Origin: JADJPL01 sp964607915
GTDB lineage: Bacteria; Bacteroidota; Bacteroidia; Chitinophagales; Saprospiraceae
Length of the DNA: 22,270 bases
Assembly (NCBI GenBank): GCA_964607915.1
Contig: CAZSMU010000053.1
Coordinates: 1 to 22,270 of the forward strand
Direction of reading: 5' to 3'
Part shown: positions 1 through 7,308 of the stretch, piece after piece
Position numbering within the stretch: position 1 is the first letter of the stretch
How the letters are laid out: every line of letters starts with the position of its first letter
Translations under genes and position numbers: made by a program
The notes under the pieces: generated by a model
Seen by the model: only the letters and a program-made list of their open reading frames with translations
Database searches by the model: none
What the model was told of the DNA's origin: nothing

Positions 1-692
1 TAACACACAAACTGATACCCGACGCCTTTCAGGGTAATGATTTGGATGTCGGGGTCCCCTTTGAAATACTCCCGCAACCGGGCGATATAGACGTCGAGGT
101 TGCGGGAGTTGAAGAAGGAGTCGTCGCCCCATATTTTCTGCAGGATATACTTTCTTTCCACGGTGAAGTTGCGGTGCTGGACGAGGATTTTCAGCAGCTC
201 GGCTTCGCGGTAGGAGAGCTTCTGGACGTGGTCGCCCAGGCGGAGCTCGTACTTGCGCGGGTCGTACTCGAAGCGGCCGAGCTGCAGGGGGCTGTCGTCG
301 GCAGAGGGCGGGGATTGTTGCTGGCCGGCGAGCTGGAGCAGGTTGTGCACCCGTGCAATCAGCTCTTCCATGCTGAAGGGCTTGCGCAGGTAATCGTTGC
401 CACCGGAGTGAAACCCTTTGAGCACGTCTTCGGTCTGGGCTTTTGCGGTCACGAAGATGATGGGCAGGTGCGGGTAGCGCTGCCGGAGCATGGTGCCGAG
501 TTCGTAGCCGTCCTTGTGAGGCAGCATGACGTCGAGGATGCAGAGGTCGGGGTTGAATTCGGCGGCGGCATCCGATACGGCAGCCCCGTCGTCCACCATG
601 CGGACGATGAAGTCGCGGGACTCGAGGCTCTCCTTGACGATTTTGCCGAGGAAGGGCTCGTCTTCTACGTATAATATCCTGGGTTTGGGCAT
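1..692 (-). CDS. OmpR/PhoB-type response regulator (cut by left edge)
   Basis: DNA-binding response regulator of a two-component system. The 230 visible codons begin MPKPRILYVEDEP. The receiver domain (about residues 4-118) has the acidic pocket E10/D11, phosphoacceptor D54 (ILDVMLP), T82 (FVTAK) and K104 (LRKPF). A winged-helix output domain (about 135-230) ends ITLKGVGYQFVC, the usual OmpR/PhoB C-terminus. The two last bases in the window read TA, so the next codon is probably a stop and little is missing. It lies 8 bp downstream of the sensor kinase on the same strand, so the two are surely cotranscribed. The HK-then-RR order and sequence style resemble the Bacteroidota RprX/RprY group, but the stimulus cannot be read from sequence. 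The upstream-facing tandem repeat at 2271-2290 is a plausible binding site. Confidence 0.95.
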   Translation of the reverse strand, partial: MPKPRILYVEDEPFLGKIVKESLESRDFIVRMVDDGAAVSDAAAEFNPDLCILDVMLPHKDGYELGTMLRQRYPHLPIIFVTAKAQTEDVLKGFHSGGNDYLRKPFSMEELIARVHNLLQLAGQQQSPPSADDSPLQLGRFEYDPRKYELRLGDHVQKLSYREAELLKILVQHRNFTVERKYILQKIWGDDSFFNSRNLDVYIARLREYFKGDPDIQIITLKGVGYQFVC

Positions 693-700
693 GAGAGCGC

Positions 701-2167
701 TTATTTTGAGGGCTGTGTTTTGGGCAAGGTCACGGTAAAAAGGCTGCCTTGCGCCGGGGTGCTATCCACTTCGATATGCCCGGCGTGGCGGCGCAGCACC
801 TCAGCTACGTAGCTCAAGCCCAGGCCATAGCCCTTGGTGTTGTGTTGTTGGCCCTCCTGCGGAACGCGGAAGAACTGTTCGAAAATCTTTTTCCGGTACT
901 CTTCGGGGATGCCCACGCCGTTGTCTTGCACCGACAGCAGCACCTGACCGTTTGTCTGGCGCAGGGAAATCTGTATTTCGGGCCGGGCTGGGCTGTATTT
1001 CAGGGCATTGTCTAACAAATTGTACACGACATTGGTGAGGTGAACGGAGTCGCCTTCCATGAAGAAGTCGCCCTCGCCCACGTGCAGTGCCACCCGGGCA
1101 TGGGCGCGTTCGAACTGCAGGCTCATGGATTGCAGCACTTTTTCCATGGTTCTTTTCAAGTCGAAGCGCTCGATGTGCATTTGGAGCGCGTTGTTTTCGA
1201 ACATGGACATTTTGAGCACCCGGTCCACCAGGATGGACAGGCGCTGCAGCTCGTGCTGGGAGATGCTGAGGTATTCCCGGGTTCGTTCCGGGTTATTGAT
1301 GCCCTGGAAATTTTGCAGTGCCTCCAGGGCTACGCTGACGGTGGCGATGGGCGTTTTGAGCTCGTGGGTGATGTTGCTGATGAAGTCGTTTTTGAGCAGG
1401 GTGAGCTTTTGTTGCTGGCGCAGGCTCCGGAAAAGGATGTTGAACGAAATGCTGGTGATGCCCAGCAGGAAGAGGGCGAACAGCAGGTTGGGGGCGATGC
1501 GTTTGAACAGATAGCCTTCGTAATCAGAGAACGAAACGACGTAGAGATAGATGGGCGGGAAGCCGCCGGAATGGTAGGTGACGATGCCCGGTGCATTCTC
1601 TATATCCGGGATGGTATCGTGCCGGCTGAGCGCGAAGGGAAAGGGCAGGTGCGCCCGGGCCATGTCTTCCTGCAGGCTGCTGCGCAGCGCTGTGGTGTGC
1701 AGCGTATCGCTTTTGTCGAAAAACGCCGCCATGGGGCTCTGTGCGTTCTGTTTCCCTTTGAAGGCATGTACCGTATTGATAAAAAAGCGTTTGCGGCGTT
1801 CCAGGCGCGCCTCCCGCTGCCGGAAGTGGCGGGAGAAACCGGTTTTGTCGCGCTTGTCTGCTCCGCCGAGCTCGTGGCCGACGGCAACGACCTGGATGAC
1901 CGGCTTTTCATGGGTATCGGTTTTGGCCGTGTCGAGGTTGCCGGCGTATGCTTTTCGGATCATGGAGTCGCGCATGGCCATCCAGTTTTCGCGATACATA
2001 GAATCCTGGAGGTTGCGGATGTTTTGGGTGAACAGGTTGTCGAGGTCGGCTTCGAGGAGCTCTTTCTGCTCGTGATAGACGCTGCGCAGCCAGTACGCCT
2101 GGAACAGGACGAGCAGGCCCAGGCTGAACCCCATTAATAAACGGTACACATAGGTTTGTCGCTGCAT
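701..2167 (-). CDS. Membrane sensor histidine kinase
   Basis: Two-component sensor kinase of 488 aa. It has two membrane helices, about residues 9-28 and 226-248, enclosing a periplasmic sensor region of roughly 195 residues with no recognised domain. The HisKA segment NITHELKTP places the phosphorylated histidine at H268. The ATPase domain shows the N box (NLLDNALKYSP, N383/N387), G1 box (DNGVGIP, 415-421), F box (FEQFFRV) and G2 box (GYGLGLS, 446-452). All catalytic motifs are intact, so it should autophosphorylate and pass phosphate to D54 of the downstream regulator. There is no HAMP domain; helix 2 leads through a short linker straight into HisKA, as in many Bacteroidota RprX-like kinases. 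The TAATTTTG box at 2238-2245 on this strand is a likely promoter. Confidence 0.96.
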   Translation of the reverse strand: MQRQTYVYRLLMGFSLGLLVLFQAYWLRSVYHEQKELLEADLDNLFTQNIRNLQDSMYRENWMAMRDSMIRKAYAGNLDTAKTDTHEKPVIQVVAVGHELGGADKRDKTGFSRHFRQREARLERRKRFFINTVHAFKGKQNAQSPMAAFFDKSDTLHTTALRSSLQEDMARAHLPFPFALSRHDTIPDIENAPGIVTYHSGGFPPIYLYVVSFSDYEGYLFKRIAPNLLFALFLLGITSISFNILFRSLRQQQKLTLLKNDFISNITHELKTPIATVSVALEALQNFQGINNPERTREYLSISQHELQRLSILVDRVLKMSMFENNALQMHIERFDLKRTMEKVLQSMSLQFERAHARVALHVGEGDFFMEGDSVHLTNVVYNLLDNALKYSPARPEIQISLRQTNGQVLLSVQDNGVGIPEEYRKKIFEQFFRVPQEGQQHNTKGYGLGLSYVAEVLRRHAGHIEVDSTPAQGSLFTVTLPKTQPSK

Positions 2168-2237
2168 GTTGGTCGTTCTAAAGGAACATGTGGCCTTCTT
2201 GCGGAGTCGCTCCGCCCTCTCGCGAGAAGTCTGCGTA

Positions 2238-2245
2238 CAAAATTA
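2238..2245 (-). promoter_or_regulatory. Candidate -7 box for the HK/RR operon
   Basis: On the minus strand this reads TAATTTTG, an exact match to the Bacteroidota -7 consensus TAnnTTTG, about 70 bp upstream of the kinase start. No clear -33 TTTG was seen at the usual distance. Confidence 0.5.
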
Positions 2246-2270
2246 CGTGCTGTTATCGGATGGTAGGGGG

Positions 2271-2290
2271 TTTATTAACCTTTATTAACC
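2271..2290. repeat. Perfect 10-bp tandem repeat, candidate response-regulator site
   Basis: TTTATTAACC occurs twice in a row, with a weaker TTTAAC half-match about 20 bp further on (2305-2310). OmpR/PhoB regulators bind head-to-tail repeats of about 10-11 bp. The repeat lies in the divergent region between the HK/RR operon and the GLPGLI gene, upstream of both candidate -7 boxes. The direct repeat is seen; regulator binding is inferred. Confidence 0.5.
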
Positions 2291-2332
2291 ATATTTCTAG
2301 GTCGTTTAACTTCCCTGCTCGGATTGCAGGCG

Positions 2333-2340
2333 TAGATTTG
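2333..2340 (+). promoter_or_regulatory. Candidate -7 box for the GLPGLI gene
   Basis: TAGATTTG is an exact TAnnTTTG match 21 bp before the chosen ATG at 2362. It also argues against the longer upstream start in this frame, which would lie before the promoter. Confidence 0.5.
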
Positions 2341-2361
2341 CAGTATAAAAACCAAAAAAGA

Positions 2362-3159
2362 ATGAAAACAAAAAGCGCATTGCTGTTTATGGCGTTGTTC
2401 CCACTGGCGGCCCTCGCCCAGAACAACGAAGGGATAATCGTTTATTCACAAACGATCAACATGCACCGCAACCTGCCCAACGAGCAGATGAAACAATACG
2501 TGCCCGAATTCCAGACCTTCGAGTCGGAATTGTTCTTCAAACCCACGACTACGCTCTACAAGCCCAAAAAATCGGAGCAGACCCAGGAAGTACAGGCCGG
2601 AGGCAGCGAATGGAGCGGTATGCGGATGATGATGTCGCGCCGCCGGGACAACACGGTCGTTTATCGCGATTTGGCCAACGAAAAACACATTGAATACACC
2701 GTGTTCATGGACAAGGAGTTCCTGATCGAAGGGGCAGACCCGGCTAATACCAGCAACTGGAAAATCAGCGGCAAGCAAAAAATGATCGCCGGCTACCCTT
2801 GTATGTCGGCCACCCGCTCGGATTCTGCTATGGGCCGCCCGCGGGAAATCACCGCCTGGTTCGCCCCCACGATCCCGGTACACTCCGGACCCCAGGCTTT
2901 TGGAGGCCTTCCGGGTATGATTCTGGAAATGGATACCAACCAGGGCCAGGTCGTCATCACGGCCAAGTCGGTCGAGATGAAGAAACTAGAGGAGGGCATC
3001 CTGGTCGCTCCAGAGAAAGGCAAAAAAGTGACCCGCGAGGAATACCGCAAAATCGTGGATGAGCGCATGAAGGAAATGAGGGAGCAGTTCCGCGGCGGTA
3101 TGCCCGGCGGGGGCGGCCCGGGCACCCGCACCGTAATCATCAGCAACGGCAACGGATAA
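2362..3159 (+). CDS. GLPGLI family secreted protein
   Basis: 265-aa exported protein of the GLPGLI family (TIGR01200 type), named for a motif that appears here as GLPGM at residues 182-186. An N-terminal signal peptide (residues 1-20, MKTKSALLFM...LAALAQ) sends it to the periplasm or surface. Typical family features are the early GIIVYSQ strand, YPCMSATR near 145, and ITAWFAPTIPV before the GLPG motif. The C-terminus is Gly/Pro-rich (GGMPGGGGPG) after a charged helix. The reading frame is open about 170 bases further upstream, but M at 2362 gives the signal peptide and lies just after the promoter box. The biochemical role of the family is unknown. Its divergent position next to the HK/RR genes suggests it may be a target or accessory of that system, perhaps in envelope stress; this is inference. 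Confidence 0.93.
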   Translation: MKTKSALLFMALFPLAALAQNNEGIIVYSQTINMHRNLPNEQMKQYVPEFQTFESELFFKPTTTLYKPKKSEQTQEVQAGGSEWSGMRMMMSRRRDNTVVYRDLANEKHIEYTVFMDKEFLIEGADPANTSNWKISGKQKMIAGYPCMSATRSDSAMGRPREITAWFAPTIPVHSGPQAFGGLPGMILEMDTNQGQVVITAKSVEMKKLEEGILVAPEKGKKVTREEYRKIVDERMKEMREQFRGGMPGGGGPGTRTVIISNGNG

Positions 3160-3170
3160 TCTGCCAAACG

Positions 3171-3230
3171 TTTTCTGTAAAAAGCTCTTTCTCCACCCCC
3201 GCAGGCGGAGAAAGGGCTTTTTACAGAAAA
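3171..3230. terminator. Long hairpin terminator after the GLPGLI gene
   Basis: Two 24-nt arms (3171-3194 and 3207-3230) pair across a 12-nt loop with a single G-U wobble. The arms have A- and T-rich ends (TTTTCTGTAAAAAGC / GCTTTTTACAGAAAA), so it could end transcripts in both directions. It starts 11 bp after the GLPGLI stop codon and separates that gene from the T9SS substrate gene. Confidence 0.85.
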
Positions 3231-3295
3231 ACCGGTATTTCCTGAGAAGCAGTTTTTGCATTTCGAAAAAATGCCCTACATTTTCGGAAAAACCA

Positions 3296-5350
3296 GTGTT
3301 CAGAGGCATTTTCCTGTTTTTTCTGATACTGCCCTGCGCCGTTCCGGCGCAAATCGGCATAGGGGGCGGCTGTACGGGTAGTATCGGGGCCAATATTTTC
3401 AAAAAAGGCGATTTCGGCACCGGCTTCGCCAACATCCTCCCCGTAGATCCCAGGCTGGCCCCGGGTTACGCCTACCAGTTCAACCCACCCCCCAACGACG
3501 GCTTCTACACCATTGCCAACAACACGTCGACCTGGGGCTCTTTCGCCCAGACGTCGTGGATAAAGACCGGCGACAACAGCCCGGATCCCTATGGCTATTT
3601 CATGGTGGTCAACGCAAGCCTGCAGCCGGGGCTCTTCTACCTCGACACGGTGGAGGTGTGCGGCAATACCAATTATCTGTTCAGCGCCGACGTCATCTCC
3701 ATGAATCTGCCGGCCGTCAGCGCGGGCTTCATCCGCCCCAACATCTCCTTCCTGGTGGACGGCAAAGAGGTCTATTCTTCCGGCAATGTGCCCATAGACG
3801 GACAGTGGCACTCCTACGGGTTCGCCCTGCGCACCGCGCCGGGCGCCAACAAACTGATCCTCGCCCTGCGCAACAACGCACCGGGCGGCAATGGCAACGA
3901 CCTGGGGCTCGACAACATCTCCTTCCGGCCCTGTGGCCCTAAAATCACGGCAAGAGATACCATCCTGTACCGCCGCGACTCTACCGCCCTCCTGTCGGCA
4001 CAGGTACAGGATTCGGTGTACGGCGACCCGCGCTACCAATGGCAGGTCAGCACCGACGACGGACTGACCTGGAAAGATGTGCCGGGGGCAAACGATACGA
4101 CCTTGGCAGTGCCCAAGGCGAAACACGGTACGCGCTACCGGATTCTGGTCGGCGATGGCCTCGCCCAGTTGGGCAACCCCTCCTGCCGGGTGGAATCGAA
4201 AAGCATCCTGGTGCGGGAAGACGCCTACCGCGATACTTTTCGCGTCGCGATATGTCCGGGTGGTGCTTACGAAGCCTTTGGAAAACAACTGCGCGAACCG
4301 GGGGAGTACGAGTTCTTTTTTCCCTCCAATTTTCAGGGCGACCGCATAGTGACCATCTATGTACGTATAGAAGACCTGAGCGGATTCCGCATCGCGGGCC
4401 CGGACAAACTCTGCCGGGGCGATACCGCGACGCTGCGGGCGGGTGCCTTCGGGTCGGTGGTGTGGTCCACAGGGGAGGTCGGCGAATCCATACGGGTGAC
4501 GCGGCCGGGGGCGTACAGCGTCGTGGTGAGCTCCATATTCGGCTGCTCGGCCTCGGATACGCTGGAGCTGGCGGAGGTAGCCCTGGAGGCACGGGCAGAG
4601 GCACAAGCGCCTTCCTGCCGGGATGCGCGGGACGGAAAGATTCTGTTCAGTGGCTTTTCGGGAGGCACCCCTCCGTACCGCTTCGGGATTGCTGCTGCGG
4701 CGATGGGCGCGGCGCCGGAAGTGGCCGGTCTTGGCCCCGGCCTTTACCGGGCGAGGGTAGAGGAAGCCGGCGGCTGTGCCCGTGAGTTCCCGCTATCGCT
4801 GGAGAACCCACCTGTTTTTGCACTGGATAGCAAGGATACGGCTTTCACTATTTCATTAGGAGAGCGCGTCCGGCTTTCTGCGGAGTCGGAGCAGGCGATT
4901 GTGGCCTATCACTGGTCGCCGGAGAGCCTGCTGAGCTGCGTAGATTGCCCGGATCCCTTCGTGTCGCCGGATTCGTCGGCCACGTTTGTGCTCAAGGCGT
5001 ACAACGCTGCGGGCTGTACGGCCACGAAAACGGTCCGGGTGCAGGTGCTGCCCGTTCGCAAAGTATATGCTCCTACGGCTTTTTCCCCGAACGGCGACGG
5101 CGTCAATGAGGAGTTTTCCCTATTGTCGGGGCGGGGGGTGCTGCGGGTACTGTCGTTTCAGATATACGACCGGCAGGGGGGGATGGTGTTCAGCGCGGTG
5201 GATGCGGAGCCCGGTTCGCCTTCCCTGCGCTGGGACGGCAGGCTGGGGCAGGCCGAATTGCCTGCCCGAACCTACGTCTGGACGGCCGTACTCCGGTTCA
5301 CAGATGGGACGACGGAGCGGCTGACGGGGGAAGTGGTATTACTCCGCTGA
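3296..5350 (+). CDS. T9SS type B sorted surface protein with SprB-like repeat and CHU_C domain
   Basis: 684-aa exported protein. GTG at 3296 is chosen as start because it gives a good signal peptide (MFRGIFLFFLILPCAVPA, then QIG) and no in-frame ATG is near. Residues about 30-210 form a jelly-roll-like domain ending GNDLGLDNISFRPCG, similar to carbohydrate-binding or DUF642-like modules. Ig-like or PKD-like segments follow at about 215-308, 365-425 and 505-585. A SprB-type repeat (about 432-500, with DGKILFSGFSGGTPPYRF) sits between them. Residues 592-684 are the gliding-motility C-terminal domain (CHU_C, TIGR04131; APTAFSPNGDGVNEEF ... LRWDGR ... YVWTAVLRF). That domain is the type B signal for export by the type IX system, so this is a surface-anchored or released adhesin-like protein. 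Its ligand is unknown. Confidence 0.93.
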   Translation: MFRGIFLFFLILPCAVPAQIGIGGGCTGSIGANIFKKGDFGTGFANILPVDPRLAPGYAYQFNPPPNDGFYTIANNTSTWGSFAQTSWIKTGDNSPDPYGYFMVVNASLQPGLFYLDTVEVCGNTNYLFSADVISMNLPAVSAGFIRPNISFLVDGKEVYSSGNVPIDGQWHSYGFALRTAPGANKLILALRNNAPGGNGNDLGLDNISFRPCGPKITARDTILYRRDSTALLSAQVQDSVYGDPRYQWQVSTDDGLTWKDVPGANDTTLAVPKAKHGTRYRILVGDGLAQLGNPSCRVESKSILVREDAYRDTFRVAICPGGAYEAFGKQLREPGEYEFFFPSNFQGDRIVTIYVRIEDLSGFRIAGPDKLCRGDTATLRAGAFGSVVWSTGEVGESIRVTRPGAYSVVVSSIFGCSASDTLELAEVALEARAEAQAPSCRDARDGKILFSGFSGGTPPYRFGIAAAAMGAAPEVAGLGPGLYRARVEEAGGCAREFPLSLENPPVFALDSKDTAFTISLGERVRLSAESEQAIVAYHWSPESLLSCVDCPDPFVSPDSSATFVLKAYNAAGCTATKTVRVQVLPVRKVYAPTAFSPNGDGVNEEFSLLSGRGVLRVLSFQIYDRQGGMVFSAVDAEPGSPSLRWDGRLGQAELPARTYVWTAVLRFTDGTTERLTGEVVLLR

Positions 5351-6559
5351 CGCGCTGCTCTGGGGCACATAGCCTTTGAACCCGTACCAGGCTACGATGA
5401 GGAAGCAGAATACGGGGAGCAGTATGGAAGTTTGGATACCGTACTGGTCGGCCAGCACGCCCATGATAGGGGGCAGGATGGCGCCGCCTACGATAGCCAT
5501 GATGATGAGGGCCGAGCCCAGCTTCGTTTCCGCGCCGAGGTCCTTGATGCCCAGGGCGAAAATGGTGGGGAACATGATGGACATGAACAAGTTGACGGCG
5601 AGCAGGGCGTACACCGCCGATGCCCCCGACAGCAGTACAGCCCCCACGCAGAGCGCGGCAGCGGCGAGCCCATAGATACCCAACATGCGGTTGTCGCGGA
5701 AGATCCCCATCAGGTACGTGCCCAGGAACCGGCCGATGACGAACATGATTGTACCGCCCATCATGTACCCCCGCGAGGCCACTTCTTTGCTGACGCCGGG
5801 GATGAGCTCGGTCACAAAATTGATGGTGATGCCCCATATGCCAACCTGTGCGCCTACGTACACCAATTGCGCCAGGACCGCCAGGGTCAGGTGGCGGTGG
5901 CGGAAGATGCGCCAGTCGAAATGCAGGCCTTCGCCCTTATCGGGTTCAGGCACCCGGGACTTCCAAAACAACAGCGCGATGAGCAAAACGGCTACGGCGA
6001 GCCCGACGTAGGGCACGATGACCGCTTCAGCCGCCTGTCGTTTGGCTTCGATGGAGCTCAGGTCGCCTTCGTTGCCCGAAAAAATGAGCATGCCGGCCAG
6101 CCAGGGGCCTACTACGAGCGCCACTCCGTTGAAGGACTGGGAAAAATTGAGGCGCTGTACGGCATTTTTGGGGTCGCCCAGGATAGTGACGTAGGGATTG
6201 GCTGCCGTCTCGAGGAAGGCCAGTCCGCTGGCGATGATATAGAGCGCAATCAGGAAGAAGGCGAACGTCAGGGATTTGGCGGCGGGAATGAAGAGCAGTG
6301 CGCCGATGGCGTAGAGCAGCAGACCCAGGATAATCCCTTTCTTATACGAATATTTTTCCATGAAAATGCCCGCCGGCAGGGCAATCGTGAAATAGCCCAG
6401 ATAAAAAGCAGTTTCCACCAGCAGCGCCTGTGCACGGCTGATCTCGAATACCGGCTGGAAATGCGCGATGAGCGCCGAGTTGAAAATGTTGGCCAGGCCC
6501 CAGAGAAAGAATAAACTGGTGACCAGCATCAGGGGGACAAGATATTTGTTGGAAGACAT
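5339..6559 (-). CDS. FHS-family MFS sugar permease (L-fucose permease type)
   Basis: 406-aa inner-membrane transporter with about 12 hydrophobic helices. N-terminal SLFFLWGLANIFNS and the later FLETAANPYV (residues 115-124, with the membrane-buried acid E117) are signatures of the fucose/galactose/hexose:H+ symporter family typified by FucP. NFSQSFNGVALVVGP (138-152) is also typical. ATG at 6559 (MSSNKYLVPL) matches the family N-terminus; the frame stays open to 6706 but that part is charged, non-conserved and would cross into the next gene. It probably imports a hexose, deoxyhexose or amino sugar with protons; the substrate cannot be fixed from sequence. The last 12 bp overlap the 3' end of the convergent T9SS substrate gene, with no terminator hairpin seen between them. 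Confidence 0.93.
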   Translation of the reverse strand: MSSNKYLVPLMLVTSLFFLWGLANIFNSALIAHFQPVFEISRAQALLVETAFYLGYFTIALPAGIFMEKYSYKKGIILGLLLYAIGALLFIPAAKSLTFAFFLIALYIIASGLAFLETAANPYVTILGDPKNAVQRLNFSQSFNGVALVVGPWLAGMLIFSGNEGDLSSIEAKRQAAEAVIVPYVGLAVAVLLIALLFWKSRVPEPDKGEGLHFDWRIFRHRHLTLAVLAQLVYVGAQVGIWGITINFVTELIPGVSKEVASRGYMMGGTIMFVIGRFLGTYLMGIFRDNRMLGIYGLAAAALCVGAVLLSGASAVYALLAVNLFMSIMFPTIFALGIKDLGAETKLGSALIIMAIVGGAILPPIMGVLADQYGIQTSILLPVFCFLIVAWYGFKGYVPQSSASAE

Positions 6560-6571
6560 GCAATAGAATTT

Positions 6572-6579
6572 TAGGTTTG
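6572..6579 (+). promoter_or_regulatory. Candidate -7 box upstream of the Uma2 gene
   Basis: TAGGTTTG matches TAnnTTTG exactly, in the 103-bp divergent gap between permease and Uma2 gene. It would give a leader of about 75 nt. No convincing -33 element was seen. Confidence 0.35.
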
Positions 6580-6662
6580 GTATGGTAAAAAAGCGATTTG
6601 CAAAATAGCACTTTCCTGAATTTTTTTTGTTTTTTTCGTATTGGAAGTAAAAGCCTTGTCGT

Positions 6663-7259
6663 ATGATCACAGATTTCCAGAAATTGGACACTACCCAAAC
6701 GTACACCTATGCCGACTACCTCACCTGGCAGTTCAAAGAGCGGGTTGAGCTGATCCGCGGGTATGTAGTTCGGATGTCGCCGGCACCTAATGTACGGCAC
6801 CAGCGGATATCGGGCTTTATCTTCCGTAAAATAGGTACCTTTTTGGAAGGGAAGACCTGTGAAGTGTTTTCTGCGCCCTTTGATGTGCGCCTGCCCCTCC
6901 CTCCCCACAAGGTGAAAGGCGATGTGATAAACACAGTAGTACAGCCGGACATCGTAGTGGTGTGCGATCCCTCCCGACTTGATGAACATGGCTGCATCGG
7001 TCCCCCGGATATCGTCGTGGAAGTCCTTTCCCCGGGCAATACCCGTCGTGAGATGAAGGATAAGCTGGAACTTTACCAGAGCGCGGGCATACCAGAATAC
7101 TGGGTGGTGGATCCCGACCACGAGTTTGTTCTAGTCTTTACAGTCGATGCATCGGGAAAATACAACGGAGGGGTGCCGTTCACAGAGGGGAGTGAACTGG
7201 TCAGTGTCCGCCTGCCCGGCTTCAGCATGGACACGGGCAGTATTTTTGCCCGGCGCTAG
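6663..7259 (+). CDS. Uma2 family endonuclease-fold protein (DUF820)
   Basis: 198-aa cytoplasmic protein of the Uma2/DUF820 family, which has the PD-(D/E)XK nuclease fold. Motifs in order: acidic E29 with ELIRGYVVRMSP (29-40), QPDIVVVCDPSRL (94-106, D96), PPDIVVEVLSPGNTRREMKDKLELY (from 114; E120 and the lysine of KLELY), then AGIPEYWVVDP (141-151). The core nuclease residues look intact and the length is usual. Such genes are very abundant in cyanobacteria and occur in some Bacteroidota and Chloroflexota, often alone and in many copies; their DNA target and role are not established. It starts 103 bp from the divergent permease and ends 49 bp before the D-aminoacylase gene, so cotranscription with the latter is possible. 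No toxin-antitoxin partner was found beside it. Confidence 0.9.
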   Translation: MITDFQKLDTTQTYTYADYLTWQFKERVELIRGYVVRMSPAPNVRHQRISGFIFRKIGTFLEGKTCEVFSAPFDVRLPLPPHKVKGDVINTVVQPDIVVVCDPSRLDEHGCIGPPDIVVEVLSPGNTRREMKDKLELYQSAGIPEYWVVDPDHEFVLVFTVDASGKYNGGVPFTEGSELVSVRLPGFSMDTGSIFARR

Positions 7260-7308
7260 GGGCGCTTACCCGGATAGCTCGATTTTTCACCAACCTATTA
7301 ACTATACG

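Noticed and set aside
42..674. 210-aa plus-strand open frame at the left edge
   Set aside because: It is antisense to the response regulator, whose full receiver and winged-helix motifs are on the minus strand; high-GC third positions create long shadow frames.
1040..2137. 365-aa plus-strand open frame
   Set aside because: Antisense to the histidine kinase, with no domain or signal features of its own.
3221..4606. 461-aa minus-strand open frame
   Set aside because: Antisense to the T9SS substrate and extends into the terminator hairpin; composition is the complement of the real gene.
5432..6514. 360-aa plus-strand open frame
   Set aside because: Antisense to the FHS permease; rich in His, Gln and Asp as expected from a complemented membrane protein gene.
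6663..7259. Uma2 protein as part of a defence or restriction system
   Set aside because: No methylase, helicase or antitoxin gene is adjacent; isolated Uma2 genes are common, so no system is claimed.
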